From: Paraburkholderia heleia NBRC 101817
Lineage (GTDB): Bacteria > Pseudomonadota > Gammaproteobacteria > Burkholderiales > Burkholderiaceae
NCBI RefSeq assembly: GCF_000739775.1
Contig: NZ_BBJH01000054.1
Location: forward strand, 1 to 56,276
Direction: 5' to 3'
DNA length: 56,276 bases
A program made the position numbers and the translations under genes. Positions 44,711 through 53,229 of this stretch are shown here, piece after piece. The notes under the pieces were generated by a model, which saw only the letters and a list, made by a program, of their open reading frames with translations, did not search any database and was not told the DNA's origin. Position 1 is the first letter of the stretch. Each line of letters opens with the position of its first letter.

Positions 44711-45757
44711 TCACTGCTCGATCTGCCGGTTCCAGCGCGAATCCCACTGCGCGCGGTGTTCGTTGATCACGTCCCAGTCCACCACCGTCACCTTCTTCAC
44801 GAGCTGGTCGAGATTGCCCAGGCTCTTTTGCATGTCGGCCGGCATGGTCGCGTTCTGGTTGGTCGGGATCTGCTTGCCGGCCACGGCCGCCTTGCTCTGC
44901 GCAGGCGCCGAAAGCAGGAACTGCGCGAGCTTTTGTGCGATCTGCGGATCGGGATTGTTCTTCACCACGCACAGGTCCACGAGCAGCAGCACGGCGCCTT
45001 CCTTCGGGTTGGCATAGGCAACGGGCAGGCCCTTGTCCTTCAGGTCGCCCACAGCGGTTGGCGTGAGCGGGAAGATGCCGGCCTCGCCGGTCTGGATCAT
45101 TTCCGAGAGCTTGGCCGAATTCGGTATGTATTCGACGACGTTCGGCCCCACCGTGCTCGCCCATTTCGTGAAGCCTGGCTCGACATTGCTCTCGCTGCCG
45201 CCCATCAGACGGTTGATGGCGAGAAAGCCATGCAGCCCGAAGGTGCTGCTAGAAGCCGACTGGAACACCACCTTGCCCTTGTATTTCGGATTGGCGAAAT
45301 CGAGCCACGAAGTGGGCGGCGCCCAGCCTTTATCCGCGAACACCTTCGTGTTGTAGCCAATGCCCGTCATGCCGAGCTGCACGCCTGCGCCCACGTCGCC
45401 TTTCATGCGCGCAAACGGATAAAGCTCCTTGAGCACCGGAGAATCGTCGAGCTTCTCGCACACGCCCATGCTCACGGCACGCGCCATCACGCCGTCGTCG
45501 AGAAAGGCAACATGCATCTGCGGGCTGTTGCGGTTGGCGAGGAGCTTCGCGAGCACGTCGGACGACGTGCCCGGCACGACCACCACCTTTACGTTGTTGG
45601 CCTTCTCGAAGTCGGGCAGGACCTGGCTCGTGTAGGCCTTCTCCATCGGACCGCCGTTCATGCCGATGTAGATCGTCTTCGTTTGCGACCAGGCGCCGGG
45701 CGAGACGCCCAAGGCAACGAGCGCGGCTAGCGAGACCAGGGGGCGTGTGAGTTTCAT
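44711..45757 (-). CDS. ABC substrate-binding protein, polyamine/opine type
   Basis: The 348-residue protein has a signal peptide (RPLVSLAALVALGVSPGAWS) and belongs to family 1 solute-binding proteins of the PotD/SBP_bac_8 type (YIGMNGGPMEKAYTSQVLPD, LQLGMTGIGYN-like block, SAKLSEMIQTGEAGIFPLTP). It should capture an amine, amino-acid derivative or opine for the two permeases and ATPase encoded further upstream in the same operon. It is the last gene, 12 bases after the flavoprotein gene. AGGAA precedes the ATG. The ligand probably matches the substrate of the linked dehydrogenase. Confidence 0.88.
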   Translation of the reverse strand: MKLTRPLVSLAALVALGVSPGAWSQTKTIYIGMNGGPMEKAYTSQVLPDFEKANNVKVVVVPGTSSDVLAKLLANRNSPQMHVAFLDDGVMARAVSMGVCEKLDDSPVLKELYPFARMKGDVGAGVQLGMTGIGYNTKVFADKGWAPPTSWLDFANPKYKGKVVFQSASSSTFGLHGFLAINRLMGGSESNVEPGFTKWASTVGPNVVEYIPNSAKLSEMIQTGEAGIFPLTPTAVGDLKDKGLPVAYANPKEGAVLLLVDLCVVKNNPDPQIAQKLAQFLLSAPAQSKAAVAGKQIPTNQNATMPADMQKSLGNLDQLVKKVTVVDWDVINEHRAQWDSRWNRQIEQ

Positions 45758-45769
45758 CTTGCGGATTCC

Positions 45770-46906
45770 TTATTTGATTGGGAGAGCGGCATGAACGGAA
45801 GACTGCGTGAAGCGGCCGATAGCGAACGCTTCGATGGGCGTGCTCGTCGTGCCTTCGGTGACGAGTTCCGCGAGGACTTCGCCGACGCCGGGCGCCAGCA
45901 GGAAGCCGCCGCCGGAAAAGCCGAAAGCGTGCAAGAGGCGCGGCGTGGTGTTGCTGAAACCGATGATGGGGTTGCTGTCCGGTGTTTCGCCTTCCACGCC
46001 GCTCCATGTGCGGATGAGCAGTGCATCGCGCAGGCCGGGCAGCAGTTCGCAGGCGTCGCGCATGACAGCGCGCGTGGTCGCGGTGGAGGGCTGCGCGTAC
46101 TCGCCGTCGCCGTGTCCGCGCCCGCCGCCGATCACGCAGTTGCCGCGCTCGACCTGGCGCGCGTAGACGCCGCCGCCATACACGCCCAGGTTGTGCCGGA
46201 TAAAGCGCGGCAGTGGCTCGGTGACCCACATGTTCGGGTAGATCGGCTTCATCGGCACAGTTTCGCCGAACGCGCCCGCCACCGTATTGGCCCAGGCGCC
46301 CGACGCGTTGATGAGCCAGTCGGCGCTGATGCGCCCGTCGCCCGCGCGCATCTGGAAGCGCCGGCCGTCGAAGCTCAGGTCGCCGAGCGCGGTCTGCTCC
46401 TGCACGTGCGCGCCAGCGCGCCGCGCCGCCGCCGCGAAGCCGGGCGAGACGAGACGCGGATTCGCCTGGCCGTCGCTCGCGCATAGCGCCCCGCCAATGG
46501 CGGCCTTGCCGAGCCAGGGGTAGCGGCGGCGAAACGCTTCGCCGCTCATGACCCGCGACTCCACGCCGAAATCGCGTGCCATGGCGGACCATGCGTGAAG
46601 CGCCTCGAGATCGCTGTCGCGGCGCGCGAGGCGCAAGTGCCCCGAGACGACGAATTCGCCGTCGATGCCGATCAGCTCGGGCAAGCGGCTCCACACACGC
46701 CGGGCGCGCACCGCAAGCGGCAGTTGCTCGGCGCTGCGGCCGTGGGTGCGCACGCCGCCGTAGTTCACGCCGCTCGCCTGGGCGCCGCAAAAGCGCCGCT
46801 CGAACAAGCCGACGCTCACGCCCTTGCGCGCGAGCGCGAGCGCCGCCGATGCGCCGACGAGCCCGCCGCCCGCAACCACAACCTGGAAGTGGCGCGTGTC
46901 ACTCAT
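45770..46906 (-). CDS. FAD-dependent dehydrogenase beta subunit (HcnC/OoxB/DadA-like)
   Basis: The 378-residue DAO-family flavoprotein has the FAD motif VVVAGGGLVGASAALALARK at the N-terminus and a C-terminal AFGFSGGGFLLAPGVGEVLA block. In heterotrimeric opine oxidases, hydrogen cyanide synthase and D-hydroxyproline dehydrogenases, this subunit oxidises the amine substrate. Its partners are encoded directly upstream, overlapping by 8 bases. The substrate cannot be read from sequence, but linkage to a polyamine/opine-type ABC importer points to an imported amine or amino-acid derivative. Glycine-to-cyanide activity is possible but not supported by the ABC context. Confidence 0.85.
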   Translation of the reverse strand: MSDTRHFQVVVAGGGLVGASAALALARKGVSVGLFERRFCGAQASGVNYGGVRTHGRSAEQLPLAVRARRVWSRLPELIGIDGEFVVSGHLRLARRDSDLEALHAWSAMARDFGVESRVMSGEAFRRRYPWLGKAAIGGALCASDGQANPRLVSPGFAAAARRAGAHVQEQTALGDLSFDGRRFQMRAGDGRISADWLINASGAWANTVAGAFGETVPMKPIYPNMWVTEPLPRFIRHNLGVYGGGVYARQVERGNCVIGGGRGHGDGEYAQPSTATTRAVMRDACELLPGLRDALLIRTWSGVEGETPDSNPIIGFSNTTPRLLHAFGFSGGGFLLAPGVGEVLAELVTEGTTSTPIEAFAIGRFTQSSVHAALPIK

Positions 46907-48335
46907 CGTGGGCTTCCTCTTCGACGACCTGCACGCCGTCGTCGAACAGCATCGGTGAAATGGGAATCGGCTTGATGGGCGCCTGGCTGCGCAAACGGCC
47001 CACCTCGTGCAGCGGTTTGCCGGTCTCCGCGCTCAGCAGCGCCATGGCGGACTCGCCGCACATGCGTCCCTGACAGCGACCCATGCCGATGCGCGTGAGC
47101 GCCTTCAGCCGGTTGACTTCGGTGACGAGGCCGTTGCGTATGCAACTGCGCAGTGTGCCTGCATCGACTTCCTCGCAGCGGCAGACGGTCAGATCATCGG
47201 GCCAGCTGGCGGCGCAGTTGGCCGGAGGGGCGAACGCCTGCTCGATGCCCACGCGAAAGCGCGCAATACGCGTGAGGCGCTTTTCGAGCGTTGCCGCGTC
47301 AGGCATATCGGCATCGTGCTTTGGTACTTCGATGCCGATGTCTTCGAGCACCGCGTGCGCTGCGCGGCGGCCCGCGAGTTCGGCGGCATCGGCGCCTGCG
47401 ATACCCGCGCCGTCGCCGGCCAGATAGACGCCCGGCACGGAACTGCGGCCTGCCGCATCGCGCTCGGGCAGCCAGCAGCGGTTGAGGGTGTCGAAGGCGA
47501 AGCGGCAGCCCGCGAGATCGGCGAGCTGGGTTTCTGGCCGCAAGCCGTAGCCGAGGCCGACGGCATCGCAAGCGAGAGCGTGCTCCTTTCCATCGCTTGT
47601 GTGCCAGCGGACGTATTGCACCGCTTCGTCTCCCTCGATCGCAGCGAGCGAAACGCCATGCTCCATGCGCACGCCATGCGCCTTGAGCCACGCGACGTAA
47701 TACACGCCCTTGACGAAGGTGCCCGGCTGGTTGAGCAGCTTCGGCGCGGCGGCCGCCTGGCGCGCGAACGGACTCGTGTCGAGCACGGCGGCCACGTGCG
47801 CGCCCGCTTTTGCATACTGATAAGCGACGAGGTAAAGCAGCGGCCCGGTGCCGGCGAACACGGTGCGCCGGCCAATTGCGCAGCCCTGCGCCTTCAGCGC
47901 GACCTGCGCGCCGCCGAGCGTATACACGCCTGGTAACGTCCAGCCAGGCAATGGCACGATGCGGTCGGTCGCGCCGCTCGCGATGATCAGGCGCGACCAG
48001 GGCACGCTTGCTTCGCGGCCCTCGCGCAGAGTATCGAGCCGGCCCGGCTCGCACGACCACGCGAGCGTGTCGGGCCGATAGTCGACCTTCGCGAGCAGCT
48101 CGGCCATGGCGCGATGGACCGCGTCGGCTTTCTTCGCCTCGAAGCCGTAGAGTGCGGCTTTCGTGCGCGAGAAGCCCGCATCGGCTGCGGGCTGGCGATA
48201 AATCTGGCCGCCCCAGCGCGCGTTTTCGTCGATCACGGTGGGGCGCAGTCCCGCAGCCACGAGCGTTTGCGCGGCGCGAATGCCGGCTGGTCCGGCGCCG
48301 ACGATCACGATGCGATCGAGCCTGGCCGTGCTCAT
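46899..48335 (-). CDS. FAD/NAD-dependent oxidoreductase alpha subunit (HcnB/OoxA-like)
   Basis: The 478-residue protein is a pyridine-nucleotide-disulfide-type flavoprotein with the FAD motif IVIVGAGPAGIRAAQTLVAA and a second nucleotide site in RTVFAGTGPLLYLVAYQYAK. The C-terminus is a BFD-like [2Fe-2S] module with cysteines in TVCRCEEVDAGTL and GMGRCQGRMCGES. It passes electrons from the DAO-type subunit onward in HcnABC-like complexes. It overlaps both neighbours (8 bases downstream, ATGA with the ferredoxin-like gene upstream), so the three subunits are translationally coupled. Confidence 0.87.
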   Translation of the reverse strand: MSTARLDRIVIVGAGPAGIRAAQTLVAAGLRPTVIDENARWGGQIYRQPAADAGFSRTKAALYGFEAKKADAVHRAMAELLAKVDYRPDTLAWSCEPGRLDTLREGREASVPWSRLIIASGATDRIVPLPGWTLPGVYTLGGAQVALKAQGCAIGRRTVFAGTGPLLYLVAYQYAKAGAHVAAVLDTSPFARQAAAAPKLLNQPGTFVKGVYYVAWLKAHGVRMEHGVSLAAIEGDEAVQYVRWHTSDGKEHALACDAVGLGYGLRPETQLADLAGCRFAFDTLNRCWLPERDAAGRSSVPGVYLAGDGAGIAGADAAELAGRRAAHAVLEDIGIEVPKHDADMPDAATLEKRLTRIARFRVGIEQAFAPPANCAASWPDDLTVCRCEEVDAGTLRSCIRNGLVTEVNRLKALTRIGMGRCQGRMCGESAMALLSAETGKPLHEVGRLRSQAPIKPIPISPMLFDDGVQVVEEEAHDE

Positions 48336-48670
48336 CGCGCACCTCCGTCATAAGATTCGGTATCCGAAACGGGTTGTGTCAGCACACGCATGCCTTCACG
48401 CAGTGTCGTGGAGCAGGCGCGCAGGCGCGTACCGTCTTCGCTGCGCACCCAGCAGTCCTGGCAAGCGCCGATCAGGCAGAAGCCCGCGCGCGGTTTCGTG
48501 CTGAACTCGCTGCGGCGCACGTGCTGCTGGTGCATGAGGATCGCGGTGAGCAGCGTATCGCCCGCGAGCGCTTTGAGTTCGACGCCGTCTAAAACGAAGG
48601 AAACGCTCGCGCGCGCGGTTTCGGCAATGCGGACGAACTGGGCAACGGGAAGCGGCGTGACGGTGCTCAT
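48332..48670 (-). CDS. [2Fe-2S] gamma subunit (HcnA/OoxC-like)
   Basis: The 112-residue protein has a small ferredoxin-like fold with cluster cysteines in GFCLIGACQDCWV and RACSTTL (C-x4-C-x2-C, then C). It is the smallest subunit of the three-part dehydrogenase. The start is uncertain: the ATG at 48670 lacks a clear ribosome site, and a TTG at 48721 would overlap the permease stop codon. It overlaps the alpha-subunit gene by ATGA. Confidence 0.85.
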   Translation of the reverse strand: MSTVTPLPVAQFVRIAETARASVSFVLDGVELKALAGDTLLTAILMHQQHVRRSEFSTKPRAGFCLIGACQDCWVRSEDGTRLRACSTTLREGMRVLTQPVSDTESYDGGAR

Positions 48671-48717
48671 GGGAGGTCGGTGGTGCGGCAACAGGAATCG
48701 AAAGAGGCGGGCGGCGT

Positions 48718-49512
48718 TCAATGCTGCCCGATCAGAATGCGGTTGAGTCCATACACGCGGTCGAGCAGGAACATCGCGCCTGCCGTGATGAAAATAACGA
48801 GCGCGGAAACGGAAGCCATCATCGGGTCGATCGACTCGGTCGCATACATGTACATGCGCACGGGCAGCGTGACGGTTTGCGGCGAGGTCACGAAGATCGA
48901 CATCGTCAGTTCATCGAAGCTGTTGATGAACGCGAGCAGCCAGCCGCCCGTGATGCCGGGCACGATCATCGGCAGCGTGACGCGGCGGAAGGTGGTCCAC
49001 GCGCTCGCGCCGAGCGACGCGGCTGCATGCTCGATGCTGCGGTCGAGGCCGCTTACTGAGGCGAGCACGAGCCGCATGACGAACGGTGTGATGATGATCA
49101 TGTGCGCAAGGATCAGCCATGCGAACGAGCCAGTCGCGCCGATCAGCGCGAAGAAGCGCAGCAGCGCGATGCCCAGCACGAGCCCCGGAATCACGAGCGG
49201 CGAAAGCAGCAGCGCGTTGAGAAAGCCGCGGCCCGGAAAGCGCGCACGGCCGATTGCGAGTCCCGCCGGCAATGCAATGACGAGCGAGAGCGTGGCCGAG
49301 GCGAACGCGAGCTTGAGACTGTTGAGGAATGCGGTAATGAAGTCCGGATAGTCGAGAATCGCGCGGAACCAGCGCAGCGAGAGGGCGTGCGTCGGGAGCG
49401 TCAAGGTTTCGTCGGGCGTGAAGGCCACGAGTATGACGATGACGAGCGGCGCGAGCACGAACAGAATGACGAAGCTATGGAACGTGAGGGCGAGCGGTCC
49501 GTTTTTGTGCAT
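48718..49512 (-). CDS. ABC transporter permease (PotC-like)
   Basis: The 264-residue integral membrane protein is a binding-protein-dependent permease of the PotC type, with six spans and the EAA-type loop (EHAAASLGASAWTTFRRVTLP) that contacts the ATPase. It pairs with the PotB-like permease encoded 40 bases upstream. The ATG at 49512 follows AGGACA; an in-frame start at 49539 is less likely. It forms the importer with the ATPase and the binding protein of this operon. Confidence 0.9.
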   Translation of the reverse strand: MHKNGPLALTFHSFVILFVLAPLVIVILVAFTPDETLTLPTHALSLRWFRAILDYPDFITAFLNSLKLAFASATLSLVIALPAGLAIGRARFPGRGFLNALLLSPLVIPGLVLGIALLRFFALIGATGSFAWLILAHMIIITPFVMRLVLASVSGLDRSIEHAAASLGASAWTTFRRVTLPMIVPGITGGWLLAFINSFDELTMSIFVTSPQTVTLPVRMYMYATESIDPMMASVSALVIFITAGAMFLLDRVYGLNRILIGQH

Positions 49513-49552
49513 GATGGTGTGTCCTGGATGCCTGTTCACATGGATAACGGGC

Positions 49553-50458
49553 CTAGCCCATGCTGCGCGCGTAGCGCCGTTCGAGCACGCGGTAGTAGGT
49601 AAGCATCACCACGAGATTGGCGACGAGCAGGACCACGGCGATGGTCGCGCCGAGCGGCCAGTTCATTGAACTCAGGAACTGGTCGTACACCGCGGTGGCC
49701 GCCACCTTCAGGCGCCTGCCGCCCAGCAGGCCCGGAATCGCAAAGGCGCTCGCCGACAGGCCGAACACCATGAGGCTGCCGGAGAGAATGCCCGGCATGA
49801 GTTGCGGCAGCACGATGCGGCGCATGGTGGTGAAGGGCGAGGCCATGAGCGACAGCGCGGCGTTTTCCGTCTGCGGATCGAGCCTTTGCAGTGCGGTCCA
49901 CACCGGAATCACCATGAACGGCAGCATCACATGCACGAGCGCGATGACGATGGCGAAGGTCGTGTATTCGAGCTTGAAGGGTCCCATGCCGAACAGGCCG
50001 AAGAACTGGTTCACGAGGCCGTTCATGTTGAGCAGCATGCTCCAGCCGAACGCGCGCACCACCACGGAAACCAGCAGCGGCGCGAGGATCACGAGCAGGA
50101 ACAGCGAGCGCCACGGGTCGCGCATGCGCGAGAGGATGTACGCCTCGGGCGTGCCGATCACGACGCACAGCAGCGTGGTGAGGGCGGCAATGCCGAAGGT
50201 GCGCAGGAAGATCGTGTGAAAGTACGACGAGCCCAGCACTTCTACGTAGTTATGCAGATCGAATGCGGCAATGGGGCCGCTCATCGGATCGAAGCGGTAG
50301 AACGTGAGCGCGACGGTCATGGCGAGCGGCACGAGCACGAGCGCGGCGAACAGCAGGAGCGCGGGTCCGCTCATGAGCCAGAGCGGCATGTAAGCCTGCC
50401 AGCCGGCGCGCAGGGTGGCGCGCGCGGCCGGCTGCGAAGCGCGGAGCGTGCTAGACAT
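49553..50458 (-). CDS. ABC transporter permease (PotB-like)
   Basis: The 301-residue permease begins with a cytoplasmic N-terminus and then a long first span (MSGPALLLFAALVLVPLAMT). The ATPase-contact loop reads ENAALSLMASPFTTMRRIVL. PotB-type permeases form a heterodimer with PotC-type partners. The start at 50458 overlaps the ATPase stop by 8 bases, which favours it over the longer in-frame start at 50530 that would run into the ATPase gene. Confidence 0.9.
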   Translation of the reverse strand: MSSTLRASQPAARATLRAGWQAYMPLWLMSGPALLLFAALVLVPLAMTVALTFYRFDPMSGPIAAFDLHNYVEVLGSSYFHTIFLRTFGIAALTTLLCVVIGTPEAYILSRMRDPWRSLFLLVILAPLLVSVVVRAFGWSMLLNMNGLVNQFFGLFGMGPFKLEYTTFAIVIALVHVMLPFMVIPVWTALQRLDPQTENAALSLMASPFTTMRRIVLPQLMPGILSGSLMVFGLSASAFAIPGLLGGRRLKVAATAVYDQFLSSMNWPLGATIAVVLLVANLVVMLTYYRVLERRYARSMG

Positions 50459-51542
50459 GGGCGCCCTCCTGATGGATGAAGCGGATGGCGTCGCTATGCC
50501 AGTCGATGCCCACGTGGTCGCCTTCGGCAAGCGGCTCCTTGCCCTCGTTCTGGCAGCACACGAGCATTTCGCCCGCGCGGCTGTCGAGCCGGTAGAGCCA
50601 CTGGCTGCCGAGGAAGAAGCGGCTCGTCACGCGCCCGGCGAGGCGGCCCGAGCCGCTTGCGCACAGCTTGAGCTTTTCGGGGCGGATGCACAGCGTGATC
50701 GCGTCGCCCACCCCCACCGTGCGGCTGCGCTCGGGCAGTTGCGCCGTCGAGCCCGTTTCCGCGAGATCGTGGCCGAGGTCCACGCGGATCGTGTCGCCCT
50801 CGCGCGCGACGACGCGGCCCGCGAGCATGTTGGCCTTGCCGATGAACTGCGAGACGAAGTCGTTCTCGGGCCGCTCATACGCGCGATAAGGGGTGTCGAC
50901 CTGGGTGATGCGGCCGCTTTCCATCACGACCACGCGGTCGCTGATCGACAGCGCTTCGGACTGGTCGTGCGTGACCATCAGCGTGGTCGTGCCGATCTTG
51001 CGCTGGATGGCGCGCAGTTCGAACTGCATGTCTTCGCGCAGCTTGGCGTCGAGATTGGACATCGGCTCGTCGAGCAGCAGCACGGGCGGTGCGATCACAA
51101 TGGCGCGCGCAATCGCCACGCGCTGGCGCTGGCCGCCCGAAAGCTCGCGCGGAAAGCGCTGCGCGTAAGCGTCGAGGCGCACGAGCGCGAGTGCTTCGCG
51201 AATGCGATCCCGGCGCTCGGCTTTGTCCACGCTGCGCATTTCGAGGCCGAAGCTCACGTTTTGCTCCACGCTCATGTGCGGAAAGAGCGCATAGCTCTGG
51301 AACACGATGCCGAGGCCGCGCTTGTTCGGCGGCGTATGCGTGATGTCGCGCCCATCGAGCGTGATGCGCCCGCGCGTGGTTTCGACGAAGCCGGCGATCA
51401 TCTGCAGCGTCGTGGTTTTTCCACAGCCCGAGGGGCCGAGCAGTGAGACGAACTCGCCTTTTTCCACCGACAAACTGACGCCCGCGACCGCCTGCAGATC
51501 GCCAAACGATTTCGATACATCGGTCAGGGTGAGGAACGACAT
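50451..51542 (-). CDS. ABC transporter ATP-binding protein (PotA-like)
   Basis: The 363-residue ATPase has Walker A GPSGCGKTTTLQMI, signature LSGGQRQRVAIARA, Walker B VLLLDEPMSNLDAKLR, the switch histidine in TLMVTHDQSEAL, and a C-terminal TOBE regulatory domain. It is the first gene of the seven-gene importer-dehydrogenase operon and is transcribed away from the IclR gene. Expression is probably controlled from the 322-base gap containing two IclR-like boxes. Confidence 0.93.
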   Translation of the reverse strand: MSFLTLTDVSKSFGDLQAVAGVSLSVEKGEFVSLLGPSGCGKTTTLQMIAGFVETTRGRITLDGRDITHTPPNKRGLGIVFQSYALFPHMSVEQNVSFGLEMRSVDKAERRDRIREALALVRLDAYAQRFPRELSGGQRQRVAIARAIVIAPPVLLLDEPMSNLDAKLREDMQFELRAIQRKIGTTTLMVTHDQSEALSISDRVVVMESGRITQVDTPYRAYERPENDFVSQFIGKANMLAGRVVAREGDTIRVDLGHDLAETGSTAQLPERSRTVGVGDAITLCIRPEKLKLCASGSGRLAGRVTSRFFLGSQWLYRLDSRAGEMLVCCQNEGKEPLAEGDHVGIDWHSDAIRFIHQEGAHV

Positions 51543-51677
51543 GGTGTGGCCTTCCAGTGCTTGGGTTGCGCCGGCACCCGCTAAGCGAATTGCAGTGCGG
51601 GGCGTTGAAGCCGACTGTAGCTAGCCAAATTTTTGGTCGTCAATTTAAAATTCCATCATACGATAGGAATCTGTCTT

Positions 51678-51698
51678 ATATTCCGTTTAACGGAATAT
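51678..51698. promoter_or_regulatory. 21-base palindrome, probable IclR operator
   Basis: Arms ATATTCCGTT (51678-51687) and AACGGAATAT (51689-51698) are exact complements around one T. The core TTCCGTTTAACGGAA has the size and form of IclR-family boxes. It lies about 135 bases before the ATPase gene and 167 bases before the IclR gene. Confidence 0.8.
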
Positions 51699-51834
51699 GC
51701 GACTGGCCTAGCTTATGGATTATTTCACCCGGCGAACCTCGGGAAATCCCTGAGCAGGCTAGCGACAGGGTAATGCGGTGTGGCAGTTCGATCTTTCGAT
51801 CAGTGTGCCAATTCGTACGAGCTCTCGGCGGGTA

Positions 51835-51849
51835 TTCCGCTGAATGGAA
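51835..51849. promoter_or_regulatory. Second, imperfect IclR-like box
   Basis: TTCCGCTGAATGGAA matches the core of the box at 51678 in 12 of 15 positions and keeps the TTCC/GGAA ends. It lies 15 bases before the IclR start codon, a position that would allow autorepression. Confidence 0.6.
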
Positions 51850-51864
51850 TGAATCGAGGTTGAT

Positions 51865-52728
51865 ATGACGTCAGTGGAAGAGAAAAGTGGAACGCCGGCC
51901 GACGACGCACGCAGCGCTGGCGTGTTGCAGCGCGCATTCGCGGTGATCCGCGCGCTGGGGGCAAGTCAGGCGGAAGGCAGCCGCGTGACGGCACTCGCCA
52001 AGGCCGTGGGGTTGACCCAGGCCACCGTGCATCGGTTGCTGCAGGGGCTGATCGCCGAAGGCGTGGTCGAGCAGGACGAAGGCACGCGGCGCTATCGGCT
52101 GAGCGTGGATTTTTTTGCGCTCGCGGCGCAGGCGGGCAATCCCAGCGGCATGCGCACGCTATGCCGGCCCGCATTGCTGCGGCTGTGCGCAAGCCTTGGC
52201 GACACCATTTTCCTGCTCGTGAAGAGCAGCTTCGACGCGGTTTGCCTCGACATGTGCGAAGGTCCGTTTCCGATCCGCTCGTTCACGGGCGATATTGGCG
52301 GGCGCGTAGCGCTGGGCGTGGGTCAGGGCAGTCTTGCCATTCTCGCGTTCCAGCCCGAGGCCGAGCGCGAAGAGATCATTCGTTTCAACGTGCCGCGTTT
52401 GCGCAGCTACGGCGTGCTGGACGAGGTGTATTTGCGCACGGAAATCGAGCGTGTGCGCAAGCTCGGCTACGCGGGGCGCAATACCGGCGTGCTCGAAGGC
52501 ATGGCGGGCGTGGCCGTGCCGATTCTGGACCACAACGGCTGCGCCGTGGGCGCGCTGAGCGTAGGTACGCTGGCTGCGCGTCTCACGGAGGACCGGTTGC
52601 CGACGATCGTCGAACTGCTCAAGCGGCAGGCCGGAATCATCGGGCCGCAAACGAACCCGTTCGATGTGGCGGTGCGCCGCCCCATGCACGGGTTCACGCG
52701 GGCCATGACGACACAACCACTGGCTTGA
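51865..52728 (+). CDS. IclR-family transcriptional regulator
   Basis: The 287-residue protein has an N-terminal winged helix-turn-helix (VLQRAFAVIRALGASQAEGS, TALAKAVGLTQATVHRLLQG) and a C-terminal IclR effector domain (DTIFLLVKSSFDAVCLDMCE, VALGVGQGSLAILAFQPEAE, GVAVPILDHNGCAVGALSVG). It is divergent from the importer-dehydrogenase operon, with two IclR-type boxes between them, so it very likely controls that operon and itself. The effector is presumably the imported amine or its breakdown product. The ATG follows GAGGTTGAT. Confidence 0.93.
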   Translation: MTSVEEKSGTPADDARSAGVLQRAFAVIRALGASQAEGSRVTALAKAVGLTQATVHRLLQGLIAEGVVEQDEGTRRYRLSVDFFALAAQAGNPSGMRTLCRPALLRLCASLGDTIFLLVKSSFDAVCLDMCEGPFPIRSFTGDIGGRVALGVGQGSLAILAFQPEAEREEIIRFNVPRLRSYGVLDEVYLRTEIERVRKLGYAGRNTGVLEGMAGVAVPILDHNGCAVGALSVGTLAARLTEDRLPTIVELLKRQAGIIGPQTNPFDVAVRRPMHGFTRAMTTQPLA

Positions 52729-53229
52729 ACGATGATGAGCGGGGTTGATCAGGTTGAATGGATTCCTAACTAAACGCCTGATCGCGAATCGTTCGCGTTA
52801 GATAATCAGTATGCAAATGTGCGGCAGGTCCGTGCATTGCTGCATTGCAAAATCGAGCAGTATGATCGGAAAAAAACGACCAGGGAGATAACCTATCCGC
52901 ATGCGTCTTGGTTTTGGCGTAAACGGGCAGGTTGCTGTTCGTAGACTGGAGTCGATGTACGAATGGCAGTTCGCCGCCGCGGAACTACGCAATCCATCGC
53001 AGCGCGAGCAGGTGATCCCGGAAACGAAAACAGAAGCGCTCGAAGCGCCATTTTGTGTGTAGCGTCGCAGGACCCGGGAGGGACAAAGGCAACCCGCCGC
53101 GTGAAATGTGCATATTGAGTACATGCCGTTGCCCCGTCGACGAGAAGTCATTTAGGAGCATGGGTGCTGGGGGAGGTGGAGCGCATGTGGGACCCCGCGG
53201 CGCTTGCAGTCAGAATATACCGGTGATCG
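52729..53229. other. 501-base gap after the IclR gene
   Basis: The left part is AT-richer than its surroundings. A perfect stem CGCGAA-TCG-TTCGCG (52783-52797) follows the IclR gene but has no T run. One possible small gene (52901-53062) is listed separately. The rest probably holds the promoter of the acyltransferase gene at 53230; I could not place its -35 and -10. Confidence 0.4.
52901..53062 (+). CDS. Possible small protein, 53 residues, unknown
   Basis: A 53-codon frame starts with ATG at 52901, about 13 bases after GGGAG, and ends in TAG. The sequence (RLESMYEWQFAAAELRNPSQ, then REQVIPETKTEALEAPF) is charged and helix-like, with no membrane segment or signal. I recognise no family. The opposite strand also has a long frame with many cysteines that looks spurious. 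This is a weak call and may be non-coding. Confidence 0.25.
   Translation: MRLGFGVNGQVAVRRLESMYEWQFAAAELRNPSQREQVIPETKTEALEAPFCV

Noticed and set aside
52783..52797. Hairpin after the IclR gene as a rho-independent terminator
   Set aside because: The stem is perfect but short and has no T run on either strand, so it is noted only as part of the gap.
52798..53151. 117-codon minus-strand frame
   Set aside because: Cysteine- and arginine-rich with no family features; likely a chance frame in GC-rich DNA.
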